Origin: JAGMDK01 sp023128695
GTDB taxonomy: Bacteria > Planctomycetota > Phycisphaerae > UBA1845 > Fen-1342
Assembly (NCBI GenBank): GCA_030628805.1
Contig: DAOVQG010000291.1
Span: forward strand, 1-5,927
DNA length: 5,927 nt
Direction of reading: 5' to 3'
Of this stretch, positions 1 to 5,865 are shown piece after piece (within the stretch, counting starts at the first letter, position 1; the number at the start of each line of letters is the position of its first letter). The notes under the pieces were generated by a model. The model searched no databases and had not been told where the DNA came from. It was given only the letters and a program-made list of their open reading frames with translations. The position numbers and the translations under genes were made by a program.

Positions 1-13
1 AAGGCCGCGCATT

Positions 14-42
14 CTAACAACTAACAACCAATAACTAACGAC
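14..42. repeat. Degenerate heptamer repeat in the left non-coding stretch
   Basis: Two adjacent copies of ctaacaa (14-27) are followed by a degraded third part, aataactaacg. The tract is AT-rich against a GC-rich background and lies in the non-coding 1-179 stretch downstream of the sensor kinase stop codon. The same stretch holds a weak AT-rich hairpin at 52-72 (ctc plus aataa paired with ttatt plus gag, one bulged base, loop acgg). It has no T-run on either side, so I do not call it a terminator. I see no gene in 1-179; the plus-strand reading frame starting at 73 has no recognisable features. Confidence 0.35.
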
Positions 43-179
43 ATCAGAGCACTCAATAAACGGTTATTTGAGATGATATCCCCAGTTCCGCGGCCACGAT
101 TTTTAGTTACACCCCATTCTTTATTCGAATTGCACTTCGCATTCGGGCGGAGCTGCTGGACGATCGTCGGGGGTTCACT

Positions 180-1721
180 TTACCTCATCTGCAACGCCGA
201 CCGCACGCGTTGGAGCAAGCCCCGCCGATTGAACGGCTTCTCCAGCAGGTCCGCCCCAGCCGCCGACACGCCGTGGTAGGCGATGACGTCTGGTGTGTAC
301 CCCGAGACAAAAAGCGTCTTCAAGTGCGGGTTTGTGGCGTGCAGAGTATCGGCCAGCTTCTTGCCATTCATATCCGGCAGGATGAGGTCGGTCACCAAAA
401 GATGAATTGGAGTGGTGTGAGCGGCGGATATTTTAATGGCTTGGACAGCCGTCTCGGCGGTCAGAACTGTGTATCCGGCCCCTTGCAGGAACCGGGCAGC
501 CAGTTCGCGGACCGCTTCTTCATCTTCGCACACGAGAACCGTCTCGCTGCCGATCAGGCTTGGATCCCCGGGGAGGTCGGGGCTCGGCCGAGACGCCTCC
601 GCATCAACGGCGGGCAGATAAATCTCAAAAGTCGTGCCGTGCTCTAGCTCGCTGGCCACCTTGATGTGGCCTTCCATCTGCTTGACGATCCCGTACACCG
701 TCGCCAGCCCCAGACCGGTGCCTAGATGGTTCGGTTTAGTGGTAAAGAACGGCTCGAAGATCCGCTCAAGAGTCTCTGTGCTCATCCCGCAGCCCGTGTC
801 AGTGGCGGTGAGCAAAACAAGCGGCCCCGGGCAGGCTTCGGAATGCCGCACAACATAGGAGTCCCCCAGCGGAGCGTTTTTCGTCTCCAGTGTCAGGCGG
901 CCGCCGTCCGGCATCGCGTCGCGGGCGTTGACGACCAGGTTCATGACGACCTGTTCAATCTGACCGGCGTCGGCATGCACCAACGCCAAATCAGAGGCAA
1001 GCTTCAACTCCAAGAGGATGTCTTTGCTGATCAGCCGCCGAAGCATCTTCTCCATCTCGGTCAGGATGTGGTTGAGGTTGAGTATCTCGCGTTTGACGGC
1101 CTGTCGGCGGCTGAAGGCGAGCATCTGGCGGGTAAGTGACGCGGCCCGCAACGAGGCCTGCTCGATCTGGTCCAGGTGGATCAAACGCGGGTCGTCACCC
1201 ATCAGTTCCTGACTCAAATGGCCGCGCAGCAACTCAACATTGCCCATGATGGCGGTGAGGATGTTGTTGAAGTCGTGGGCCACGCCACCGACGAGTTGCC
1301 CGATAGCTTCCATCTTCTGGGCGCGGCGCAGGCGCGACTCCAGCTCCCTCTTCTCATCTTCGGCCCGTTTGCGATCGGTGATGTCGCGGACGACAGCCAG
1401 AATGGCCTTGTCACCTTGGTAATCGATCACGGTCGTGTTGATGTGGACCGGTATTCGGCGGCCGTCCTTGGTGACGTGTAATCCCTCGTAGGAATAGCGT
1501 CCGTGCGCGAACTGACGCCGCAAGCGCTCTTCGAACCCCTTGGCCAGCGCGGGGGCGTCGATGTCCTGGATCCGCAGGGCCAGCAGCTCTTCCCGCGTAT
1601 GGCCCAGCCAACTACAAGCGGACTCGTTGCAGTCCAGAATGCGGCCGGCGGTATCGTAAACGAAGAGTGCATCATCGATCCCCTCAACGAGAATTCTAAG
1701 TCTCTCTTCGCTCTGGAGCAT
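180..1721 (-). CDS. PAS-domain hybrid sensor histidine kinase with C-terminal receiver domain
   Basis: This 513-residue protein is a soluble hybrid two-component kinase. It should autophosphorylate on a histidine and pass the phosphate to its own receiver. Domains in order: one PAS domain (about 5-115, ending in the typical VVRDITDRKRAE linker), a short helical linker, a HisKA dimerisation domain with phospho-acceptor His149 in GGVAHDFNN, and a HATPase_c domain with N box NLVVNARDAMP (261-271), G1 box DTGCGM (308-313), F box FEPFFTTK (322-329) and G2 box GTGLGLA (334-340). A receiver domain follows (about 393-511) with acidic pair E399/D400, phospho-acceptor D445, S473 and K495. All key residues are present, so it should be active. 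There is no membrane segment or signal peptide, so a cytoplasmic signal sensed by PAS is likely; the ligand is unknown. The ATG is the only start in frame after the upstream stop at 1761-1763. No clear Shine-Dalgarno is seen. No response regulator or output gene is adjacent, so it looks like an orphan. Confidence 0.93.
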   Translation of the reverse strand: MLQSEERLRILVEGIDDALFVYDTAGRILDCNESACSWLGHTREELLALRIQDIDAPALAKGFEERLRRQFAHGRYSYEGLHVTKDGRRIPVHINTTVIDYQGDKAILAVVRDITDRKRAEDEKRELESRLRRAQKMEAIGQLVGGVAHDFNNILTAIMGNVELLRGHLSQELMGDDPRLIHLDQIEQASLRAASLTRQMLAFSRRQAVKREILNLNHILTEMEKMLRRLISKDILLELKLASDLALVHADAGQIEQVVMNLVVNARDAMPDGGRLTLETKNAPLGDSYVVRHSEACPGPLVLLTATDTGCGMSTETLERIFEPFFTTKPNHLGTGLGLATVYGIVKQMEGHIKVASELEHGTTFEIYLPAVDAEASRPSPDLPGDPSLIGSETVLVCEDEEAVRELAARFLQGAGYTVLTAETAVQAIKISAAHTTPIHLLVTDLILPDMNGKKLADTLHATNPHLKTLFVSGYTPDVIAYHGVSAAGADLLEKPFNRRGLLQRVRSALQMR

Positions 1722-1776
1722 CGGCGTTTCGTTTCCGAACGGATGTGCTTGGCCTTGCCGTTATGACGCAATGAAA

Positions 1777-1806
1777 AGTATGGTCGCATATCCAAGCCGG
1801 GGTCAA
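1777..1806 (-). promoter_or_regulatory. Candidate sigma-70-type promoter for the sensor kinase gene
   Basis: Read on the minus strand, a -35-like TTGACC (1801-1806) is followed after 18 nt by a -10-like CATACT (1777-1782). This would start transcription near 1770 and give a leader of about 50 nt before the kinase ATG at 1721. It lies in the 128-nt gap between the glycosyltransferase-like gene and the kinase, which suggests the kinase can be expressed separately. The match is by eye and moderate. Confidence 0.4.
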
Positions 1807-1849
1807 GCTTACTTTTGCTCCCGCTGGCACTTTCGCCTGAAAATGTTGC

Positions 1850-3634
1850 CTACCGCGTCAGCTTCTCAAAAATGATAACGCAATAGGCGTTGTAGGCCGG
1901 CCCGCCGCTGCGGCGCCAGACCTCAACCAGACCATAACGCTCTCGGGCTTCATCCCCGCCCAGGATGTCCAGCGGCACGAAACACAAGCGCGAATCCCAG
2001 AGGAGGATATCGCCCGGCGACATGCGTCCTATCCGCTGGAGCGCGCCCGGCCCGAAGGGTGCTTCGCAGCGATCTAGAAACTCGTCAAACCACGGCGAGG
2101 TGGTCACGATGTGGTTGTTTCCGACGCCACGTGCGCGTATCCACTCGACCGCCGCCCGGTGTGCCAGGTGCCGGTCGACTAAGTGGAGGGGCTTGCACAT
2201 CGGGATCGGGAGCGGCAGCGCAGCCAGAACGAAAGGCTGGACCAACGCGACCGAGAGCATCAAACCGGGCAGCAGGGCGACCGCTACAACTTGCCGCGTT
2301 CGTGCGCGGCTGCGCGCGAGTTCCAGCCCCCCGACCAAAATCATGATTAGCAGTCCCATTCCGCCGCGTAGCCATAACAAGATCGCGGTCGGGTTCTCCG
2401 GCGCGAGTTCTTCCCAATGCCGGGACAATTCGAGTTCCGTAGCGAGCCACAGCAGGAGCAGCCCTCCCAAAGCCAGCAGCAGCAGCCTGCGGGCCGCGCG
2501 CTGGGCGGATGAGGCACCTATGTTGGCCTGCTCGGTCGGGTGGGCGTCAGGAAAGTGGGTAAACCGGTGGGGCGGCCCTCCGCGGCCGCCAGCGGACCGT
2601 ACTGGCGGGCACGGAGGCCCGCCCCACCCACTATACGGAGGCCCGCCCCACCCACTATGTTGACGTTTGGCCTGCTTGGTTCGTAGTGCCCGCCAGGCTT
2701 GCGAGACCGCTTCCGCGGCGGCGACCGCGACAACCGGCCCGAGCGGTACCAGAAAGCGGGCATAGCCCCCACTGGCGAATAGCCCAAGACGGTATATCAC
2801 GACGTGTGCCGCAAAGTACGCCAGTCCCGCACCGATCCACAAACGACCGCCGGGACGCCGAAGAAGGACCGGCAGGCCCGCAATTCCCAACAGGCACGGC
2901 CCCAGGCCGGCCGCTTCCGCCCAGCGGGCGCACATGGTCAGCCACGTGCCGGAACCGTATTCCTCGGTCGGGATCGGTTCCAGGAGACGCTGGAGCGGGG
3001 TATCGGGCATGAATGCGAGACAGAGGAAGTAGTGGAGCACGGGGGCCCAGACGATCCAGATCCAGACCCGGACGGATTGTCGTTGATAACACAGGGCCGT
3101 GAGCCACAGTATGAGAAAGACGCCGGCTTCCTGACGCGTAACCACGCAGAGTGAGATCACCGCCGCGCTCCAGGGGTAATTTCCGCGCAGATAGAGCCAG
3201 CCGGCGAGTGTGAAGTACAACGCCAGCGGGGTTTCGGTCAGGGTCGTATAGCTCAGTGTAAACGTGAGCGGCTGGAGCCACAGCAGCAAGGGCACCAGCG
3301 CGGCACAGCGCACCCGAAGACGAACGGCAATGCGATATGCGAGCCAGGCGGTCAGGGCGGTCAGGAGTCCACTGAAGACACGGGCGGCCGGCCAGCCCAG
3401 GAGGGCGGGGAGGGCATATGGCACGGTGAACCCCGGGCGACCCCAGTCATGGAGCAAGTAGCGGGGGTAATCCCATGACCAGCGCGCCATTTGCAGGTGG
3501 GTCAGGTCATCGTCGTGGTAGACCCCCTCACTCAGCACGCCCAGGCAGATGGACACCGCCAGGCCCAGCAGGGTGAAGCCGAGCGCCCAGCGCAGGCCGG
3601 GATACGCCACGGGCGGTGAGTGCGCGTCGGTCAC
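1850..3634 (-). CDS. Polytopic membrane glycosyltransferase-like protein (GT-C / PMT-ArnT type)
   Basis: This 594-residue protein has about a dozen hydrophobic segments (for example near 16-34, 88-105, 112-128, 155-180, 188-207, 265-285, 294-312, 383-401, 418-436 and 446-471) and a soluble C-terminal part (about 480-594). The acidic motif YHDDDLTH (39-46) directly after the first membrane helix sits where GT-C enzymes of the PMT/ArnT group carry their catalytic D/E residues. TETPLALYF (133-141), TRQEAG (166-171) and GYARFLVPLGP (290-300) also fit that group. Such enzymes move a sugar from a polyprenyl-phosphate donor to a protein or lipid outside the cytoplasmic membrane; donor and acceptor cannot be read here. 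The start is GTG, supported by an AGGAG site 5 nt upstream. Residues about 326-374 (rich in WGGPP) are low-complexity, come from a DNA repeat and fall between two membrane segments, so they probably form a loop. Assignment to a precise family is uncertain. Confidence 0.75.
   Translation of the reverse strand: MTDAHSPPVAYPGLRWALGFTLLGLAVSICLGVLSEGVYHDDDLTHLQMARWSWDYPRYLLHDWGRPGFTVPYALPALLGWPAARVFSGLLTALTAWLAYRIAVRLRVRCAALVPLLLWLQPLTFTLSYTTLTETPLALYFTLAGWLYLRGNYPWSAAVISLCVVTRQEAGVFLILWLTALCYQRQSVRVWIWIVWAPVLHYFLCLAFMPDTPLQRLLEPIPTEEYGSGTWLTMCARWAEAAGLGPCLLGIAGLPVLLRRPGGRLWIGAGLAYFAAHVVIYRLGLFASGGYARFLVPLGPVVAVAAAEAVSQAWRALRTKQAKRQHSGWGGPPYSGWGGPPCPPVRSAGGRGGPPHRFTHFPDAHPTEQANIGASSAQRAARRLLLLALGGLLLLWLATELELSRHWEELAPENPTAILLWLRGGMGLLIMILVGGLELARSRARTRQVVAVALLPGLMLSVALVQPFVLAALPLPIPMCKPLHLVDRHLAHRAAVEWIRARGVGNNHIVTTSPWFDEFLDRCEAPFGPGALQRIGRMSPGDILLWDSRLCFVPLDILGGDEARERYGLVEVWRRSGGPAYNAYCVIIFEKLTR
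2566..2658. repeat. Palindromic and tandem repeat inserted in frame in the membrane protein gene
   Basis: The left arm 2566-2592 and right arm 2602-2628 are 27-nt inverted copies matching at 24 positions, with a 9-nt loop (2593-2601). The right arm runs into a perfect 24-bp tandem duplication: 2611-2634 is repeated at 2635-2658, and the unit begins acggaggcccgcccc. All lengths keep the frame, giving two SGWGGPPY/C-like units and a GRGGPPH unit in the protein (residues about 326-357). The composition is far more G/C- and Gly/Pro-rich than the flanking membrane-protein sequence, consistent with a dispersed repeat that entered the gene. Confidence 0.85.
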
Positions 3635-3639
3635 TACTG

Positions 3640-3644
3640 CTCCT
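3640..3644 (-). promoter_or_regulatory. Shine-Dalgarno site supporting the GTG start of the membrane protein
   Basis: AGGAG on the minus strand, 5 nt before the GTG at 3634-3632. It is the only convincing Shine-Dalgarno site I see among the genes here, and it decides the GTG start. Confidence 0.6.
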
Positions 3645-3686
3645 GTCCAAGTGCTCTGTCAGCCCTCGCTTGACGGGTAGCACCAT

Positions 3687-3784
3687 AAAAGGGAGGGCGA
3701 AGCTCCCGCTGAGCCGCGGATATGGGAGGGCGAAGCTCCCGCTGAGCCGCGGCGCCCATGGCTCGGCAGGAGCCTCGCCCTCCC
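3687..3784 (-). terminator. Terminator-like hairpin downstream of pyrF, built from the repeat
   Basis: On the minus strand the last repeat copy forms GGGAG / loop CTTCGCC / CTCCC (3691-3707), directly followed by TTTT (complement of aaaa at 3687-3690). A longer alternative stem pairs the copy at 3691-3715 with the inverted copy at 3760-3784 and ends at the same T-run. A GC-rich stem followed by T residues just after a gene is the usual pattern of an intrinsic terminator. It would end pyrF transcription before the membrane protein gene starting at 3634. The T-run is short, so efficiency is uncertain. Confidence 0.45.
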
Positions 3785-3818
3785 GTTCACTCGCCCTCCC
3801 GTTCGCCTGCCCAACCCG
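3691..3818. repeat. Palindromic repeat array 1 (GEAPAEP-type), between pyrF and the membrane protein gene
   Basis: Two 29-nt direct copies, each beginning gggagggcgaagctccc (3691-3719 and 3724-3752), are followed by an inverted copy (3760-3784) of the type ggctcggcaggagcctcg. A partial copy follows, with ctcgccctcccgttc present at both 3774-3788 and 3790-3804. The right end is the 12-nt ctgcccaacccg (3807-3818), which also ends array 2. The 61-nt palindrome 3724-3784 differs from 4904-4964 at only three positions. The array fills most of the 193-nt gap between pyrF and the membrane protein gene. Translations of it look like open frames but are not credible genes. Confidence 0.9.
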
Positions 3819-3827
3819 AACGGGCCG

Positions 3828-4751
3828 TCAACCCGATGCGAGCCCCGCCACGTCCGCGGCGAATGTGCGGCCGGCGGCCGCGATGCACGCCTGCCAATCC
3901 CCGCCGTGACGCTCGGCGTACTCCGGTTTGCTGAAGGCGTAGATCACCGAGCGCGAGGCGTTGATAACGGCGCCCGTCCCGTCGGGGAGGAAACACGGGC
4001 GACAGCTTTCCGCCGTGCCCCCCTGCGCCCCGTAGCCCGGGACAAGAAACGGCGTTCGCGGCAGCAGGGCCCGTAATGCGGCGGTGCTCTCCGCGTCCTT
4101 CGGTGCCACCACCGCCCCGACGCACGACAGGCCGCACTCGCCGATTAGTTCCTCATCGTCGCCCCAGCGGCGGACAAGCCCGGCCATGTGTTGGTAGAAA
4201 CGCTGCGCGCCGCCGAACTCGTGTACTTCATCGGCTTTTGGTTCGGAGGGCCGCACCAGGATATACACGCCCCGGCCATGTCGGCGAGCGAGGTCGATAA
4301 AGGGGCGGACGGCGTTTTCCCCCAGGTAGCCGGCGAGCGTGACGGCGTCAGGAATGTGGAGCTCGTGAACCTCGTCGAAGACCGTGTGATCCAGGTGACC
4401 CTGGGCATATTGCCGGGCGGTGGAGCCGATGTCGCCGCGTTTGATGTCGCCGATGACAAGCAAGCCGCGCTGATGTGCATAAGCTACTATGCGGTAGTAG
4501 GCTGTGAAACCATACCAGTAGAACGCTTCAAAAAAGCCCACGTTGATCTTGACGGCGGGGACCAGCGGGGCCAGGACATCGAGTACGCCGCGGCAGAAAG
4601 TTTCGACGGCTTCCAGGGCCGCTCCGCAGGTAGTGTCTTTCGGCCGCAGCGCGGCCGGCAGGCGCTCCAGGACGGGATCGATTCCCACCACGGCCGGTGT
4701 TTGACGGCAGCGAATGGCCTCAGCCAGACGGTCAGAGTAATGAGTGTTCAT
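3828..4751 (-). CDS. pyrF: Orotidine 5'-phosphate decarboxylase (type 2)
   Basis: This enzyme converts OMP to UMP, the last step of de novo pyrimidine synthesis, in the cytoplasm. From the ATG it has 307 residues, usual for the longer 'type 2' bacterial form. Numbered from an alternative TTG start at 4760 (three residues longer), the catalytic Lys-Asp-Lys-Asp set is K71 (in VKINVGFFEAF), D105, K107 and D110 (in GDIKRGDIGSTA). VVGIDP near residue 28 binds the substrate. PGYGAQGG (241-248) and NASRSVIYA (267-275) form the phosphate-binding end, with the usual Arg. I prefer the ATG at 4751 because MNTHYSDRLAEAI matches the usual family start. No Shine-Dalgarno precedes either start. A -10-like TATGAT (4760-4765) sits only 8 nt before the ATG, with a poor -35, so a very short or absent leader is possible. 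The gene stands alone, with related repeat arrays on both sides; no other pyrimidine gene is in the window. Confidence 0.95.
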   Translation of the reverse strand: MNTHYSDRLAEAIRCRQTPAVVGIDPVLERLPAALRPKDTTCGAALEAVETFCRGVLDVLAPLVPAVKINVGFFEAFYWYGFTAYYRIVAYAHQRGLLVIGDIKRGDIGSTARQYAQGHLDHTVFDEVHELHIPDAVTLAGYLGENAVRPFIDLARRHGRGVYILVRPSEPKADEVHEFGGAQRFYQHMAGLVRRWGDDEELIGECGLSCVGAVVAPKDAESTAALRALLPRTPFLVPGYGAQGGTAESCRPCFLPDGTGAVINASRSVIYAFSKPEYAERHGGDWQACIAAAGRTFAADVAGLASG

Positions 4752-4778
4752 GACGCGCAATCATAGCGGCACGCCCGG

Positions 4779-4800
4779 GTGCGAGATAGGAATCTCGCAC
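4779..4800. repeat. Perfect small hairpin upstream of pyrF, with a half copy nearby
   Basis: gtgcgaga (4779-4786) and tctcgcac (4793-4800) form a perfect 8-bp stem around the loop taggaa. The 17-nt piece gataggaatctcgcacc (4785-4801) recurs exactly at 4879-4895, where the left arm is missing. It is distinct from the gggagggcga repeat and is interleaved with it. It lies about 28 nt upstream of the pyrF ATG, so it could be a repeat, an operator or a leader hairpin. Because it recurs inside the array, a repeat is the simpler reading. Confidence 0.7.
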
Positions 4801-4809
4801 CAGAGTGAA

Positions 4810-5060
4810 GGGAGGGCGAAGCTCCTGCTGAGCCGCAGCGCGCCGGTGAGCGGGAGGGCGAGGCTCCTGCCGAGCCGTGATAGGAATCTCGCACCTGCGT
4901 AAAGGGAGGGCGAAGCTCCCGCTGAGCCGCGGCGCGCACGGCTCGGCAGGAGCCTTGCCCTCCCTGACGCAGCGCGCCCGGCTCGGCGGGAGCCTCGCCC
5001 TCCCTGACGTGGCGCGCACGGCTCGGCAGGAGCCTCGCCCTCCCTGATCTGCCCAACCCG
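4810..5060. repeat. Palindromic repeat array 2: three direct then three inverted copies
   Basis: Direct copies of the gggagggcga unit start at 4810, 4852 and 4904. Inverted copies occupy 4940-4964, 4980-5004 and 5020-5044, spaced exactly 40 nt apart and joined by near-identical tgacgyrgcgcgc linkers. The two innermost copies (4904-4964) make a 61-nt palindrome matching 21 of 25 arm positions and nearly identical to the one in array 1. The right end is ctgcccaacccg (5049-5060), shared with array 1. This fills the 331-nt gap between the pepF stop and the pyrF start, together with the small hairpin at 4779-4800. No gene is credible here, and the overlapping reading frames in all three minus frames are repeat translations. 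The organisation resembles the bacterial interspersed mosaic elements built from REP sequences. Confidence 0.92.
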
Positions 5061-5082
5061 CACGTTTGGCGTTGACAGAGTA

Positions 5083-5820
5083 TTAGTGTCCCTGTGCCTT
5101 GAGCAGCTCTTCAGTCTGGTCCAGCAGCTTCTCGAAGTATTTCATGGCGGCCTCGACCGGCTCCGGCGAGGTCATGTCCACGCGGGCCAGCTTCAATAAC
5201 TCGAGCGGGTACTGGCTGCTGCCGCTCTTGAGGAACGTCAGGTAGGCCTCCACCGCGCCCGGCTCGCCGGCCAGAATCCGGCCGGCGATGTTCGACGCCG
5301 CGCAGTAGCTGGTGGCATACTTGTACACGTAGAAGTTGTAGTAAAAGTGGGGGATGCGGATCCAGTAGTTGTCGACCAGTTCGTCGTGCGTGTAATCCGG
5401 GCCGTAGTATTTCTTCATGATCTCGCGATAGGCGGCCCCCAGCGAGTCGGCCGTGAGCGGCAGGTCCTGCTCGGCCATCTCGTGGATACGCTGCTCGAAC
5501 TCGCTGAACATGGTCTGCCGCAAGACGGTGCCGCGGAAGCCTTCGAGCAGCTCGATCAGCAGCGCCAGCTTGGTTTGCGGGTCGGAGATGTTCTCCAGCA
5601 CGTAATTTTGCAGCAGAATCTCATTGGTGACCGACGCCACCTCGGCACAGAAAATGTCGTAACGGTGGTAGACGTACGGCTGCGTCTGGCGCGACAAGTA
5701 TGAATGCATCGAGTGCCCCATCTCGTGCGCCAGCGTCGAGACGTCCTCGTAGCCGCCGTGGAAGTTGAGCAGGATGAACGGCTGGGTCAAATACGAGCCG
5801 CCGGAATAAGGGCCTGCGAC
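5083..5820 (-). pseudogene. pepF: Oligoendopeptidase F (M3B metallopeptidase), C-terminal fragment cut by an insertion sequence
   Basis: About 245 residues match the C-terminal catalytic part of M3B oligoendopeptidases, zinc enzymes that cleave short peptides in the cytoplasm. Counting from the TTG at 5790 as residue 1, the zinc motif is H22-E23-x-x-H26 (TLAHEMGHSMHS), the third ligand is probably E50 (FCAEVASVTNE), and IPHFYYNFYVYKYATS is the Tyr-rich substrate-side segment. Recognisable family sequence runs upstream to about AGPYSGGSY (near 5817) and then stops. Beyond it the frame stays open to the window edge, but the translated residues no longer resemble the family, while a transposase begins on the opposite strand at 5866. 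Full-length enzymes are about 560-600 residues, so more than half is missing, including the N-terminal substrate-binding region. The gene ends at TAA 5083-5085. An isolated 235-residue product from TTG is conceivable but probably non-functional. A contig join rather than a real insertion cannot be excluded. Confidence 0.8.
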
Positions 5821-5830
5821 GAAATAACTA

Positions 5831-5859
5831 TTGCAACTTGAGCCGGAAGTCTGTATCCT
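5831..5859 (+). promoter_or_regulatory. Candidate transposase promoter with leaderless geometry
   Basis: TTGCAA (5831-5836) and TATCCT (5854-5859) are separated by 17 nt, the ideal spacing, each matching four of six consensus bases. The predicted transcription start falls on or next to the ATG at 5866, and no Shine-Dalgarno precedes that ATG. Both facts suggest a leaderless message. This is a by-eye match. Confidence 0.35.
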
Positions 5860-5865
5860 CCCGGC

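Noticed and set aside
52..72. AT-rich hairpin downstream of the kinase as a terminator
   Set aside because: The stem is short with a bulge and no T-run follows on the minus strand.
1427..1795. Minus-strand frame overlapping the kinase start, considered as a frameshifted N-terminus of the kinase
   Set aside because: The PAS domain is complete in the main frame from its own ATG, and the other frame gives Arg/Ser/Pro-rich sequence typical of a shadow.
2655..3281. 208-codon minus-strand frame inside the membrane protein gene
   Set aside because: It is an out-of-frame shadow in GC-rich DNA. The main frame has coherent membrane helices and GT-C motifs.
4188..4766. Plus-strand 192-codon frame opposite pyrF
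   Set aside because: It is the antisense of a well-conserved enzyme gene and has no recognisable motif of its own.
3691..5044. A CRISPR array
   Set aside because: Copies occur in both orientations, are imperfect, and the stretches between them are short, unequal and partly repeated rather than unique spacers. No cas gene is present.
4732..5063. Three overlapping minus-strand open frames of 95-102 codons containing GEAPAEP-like and SAGASPS-like words
   Set aside because: They are translations of the palindromic repeat in all three frames, with no domain, no ribosome site and no unique sequence.
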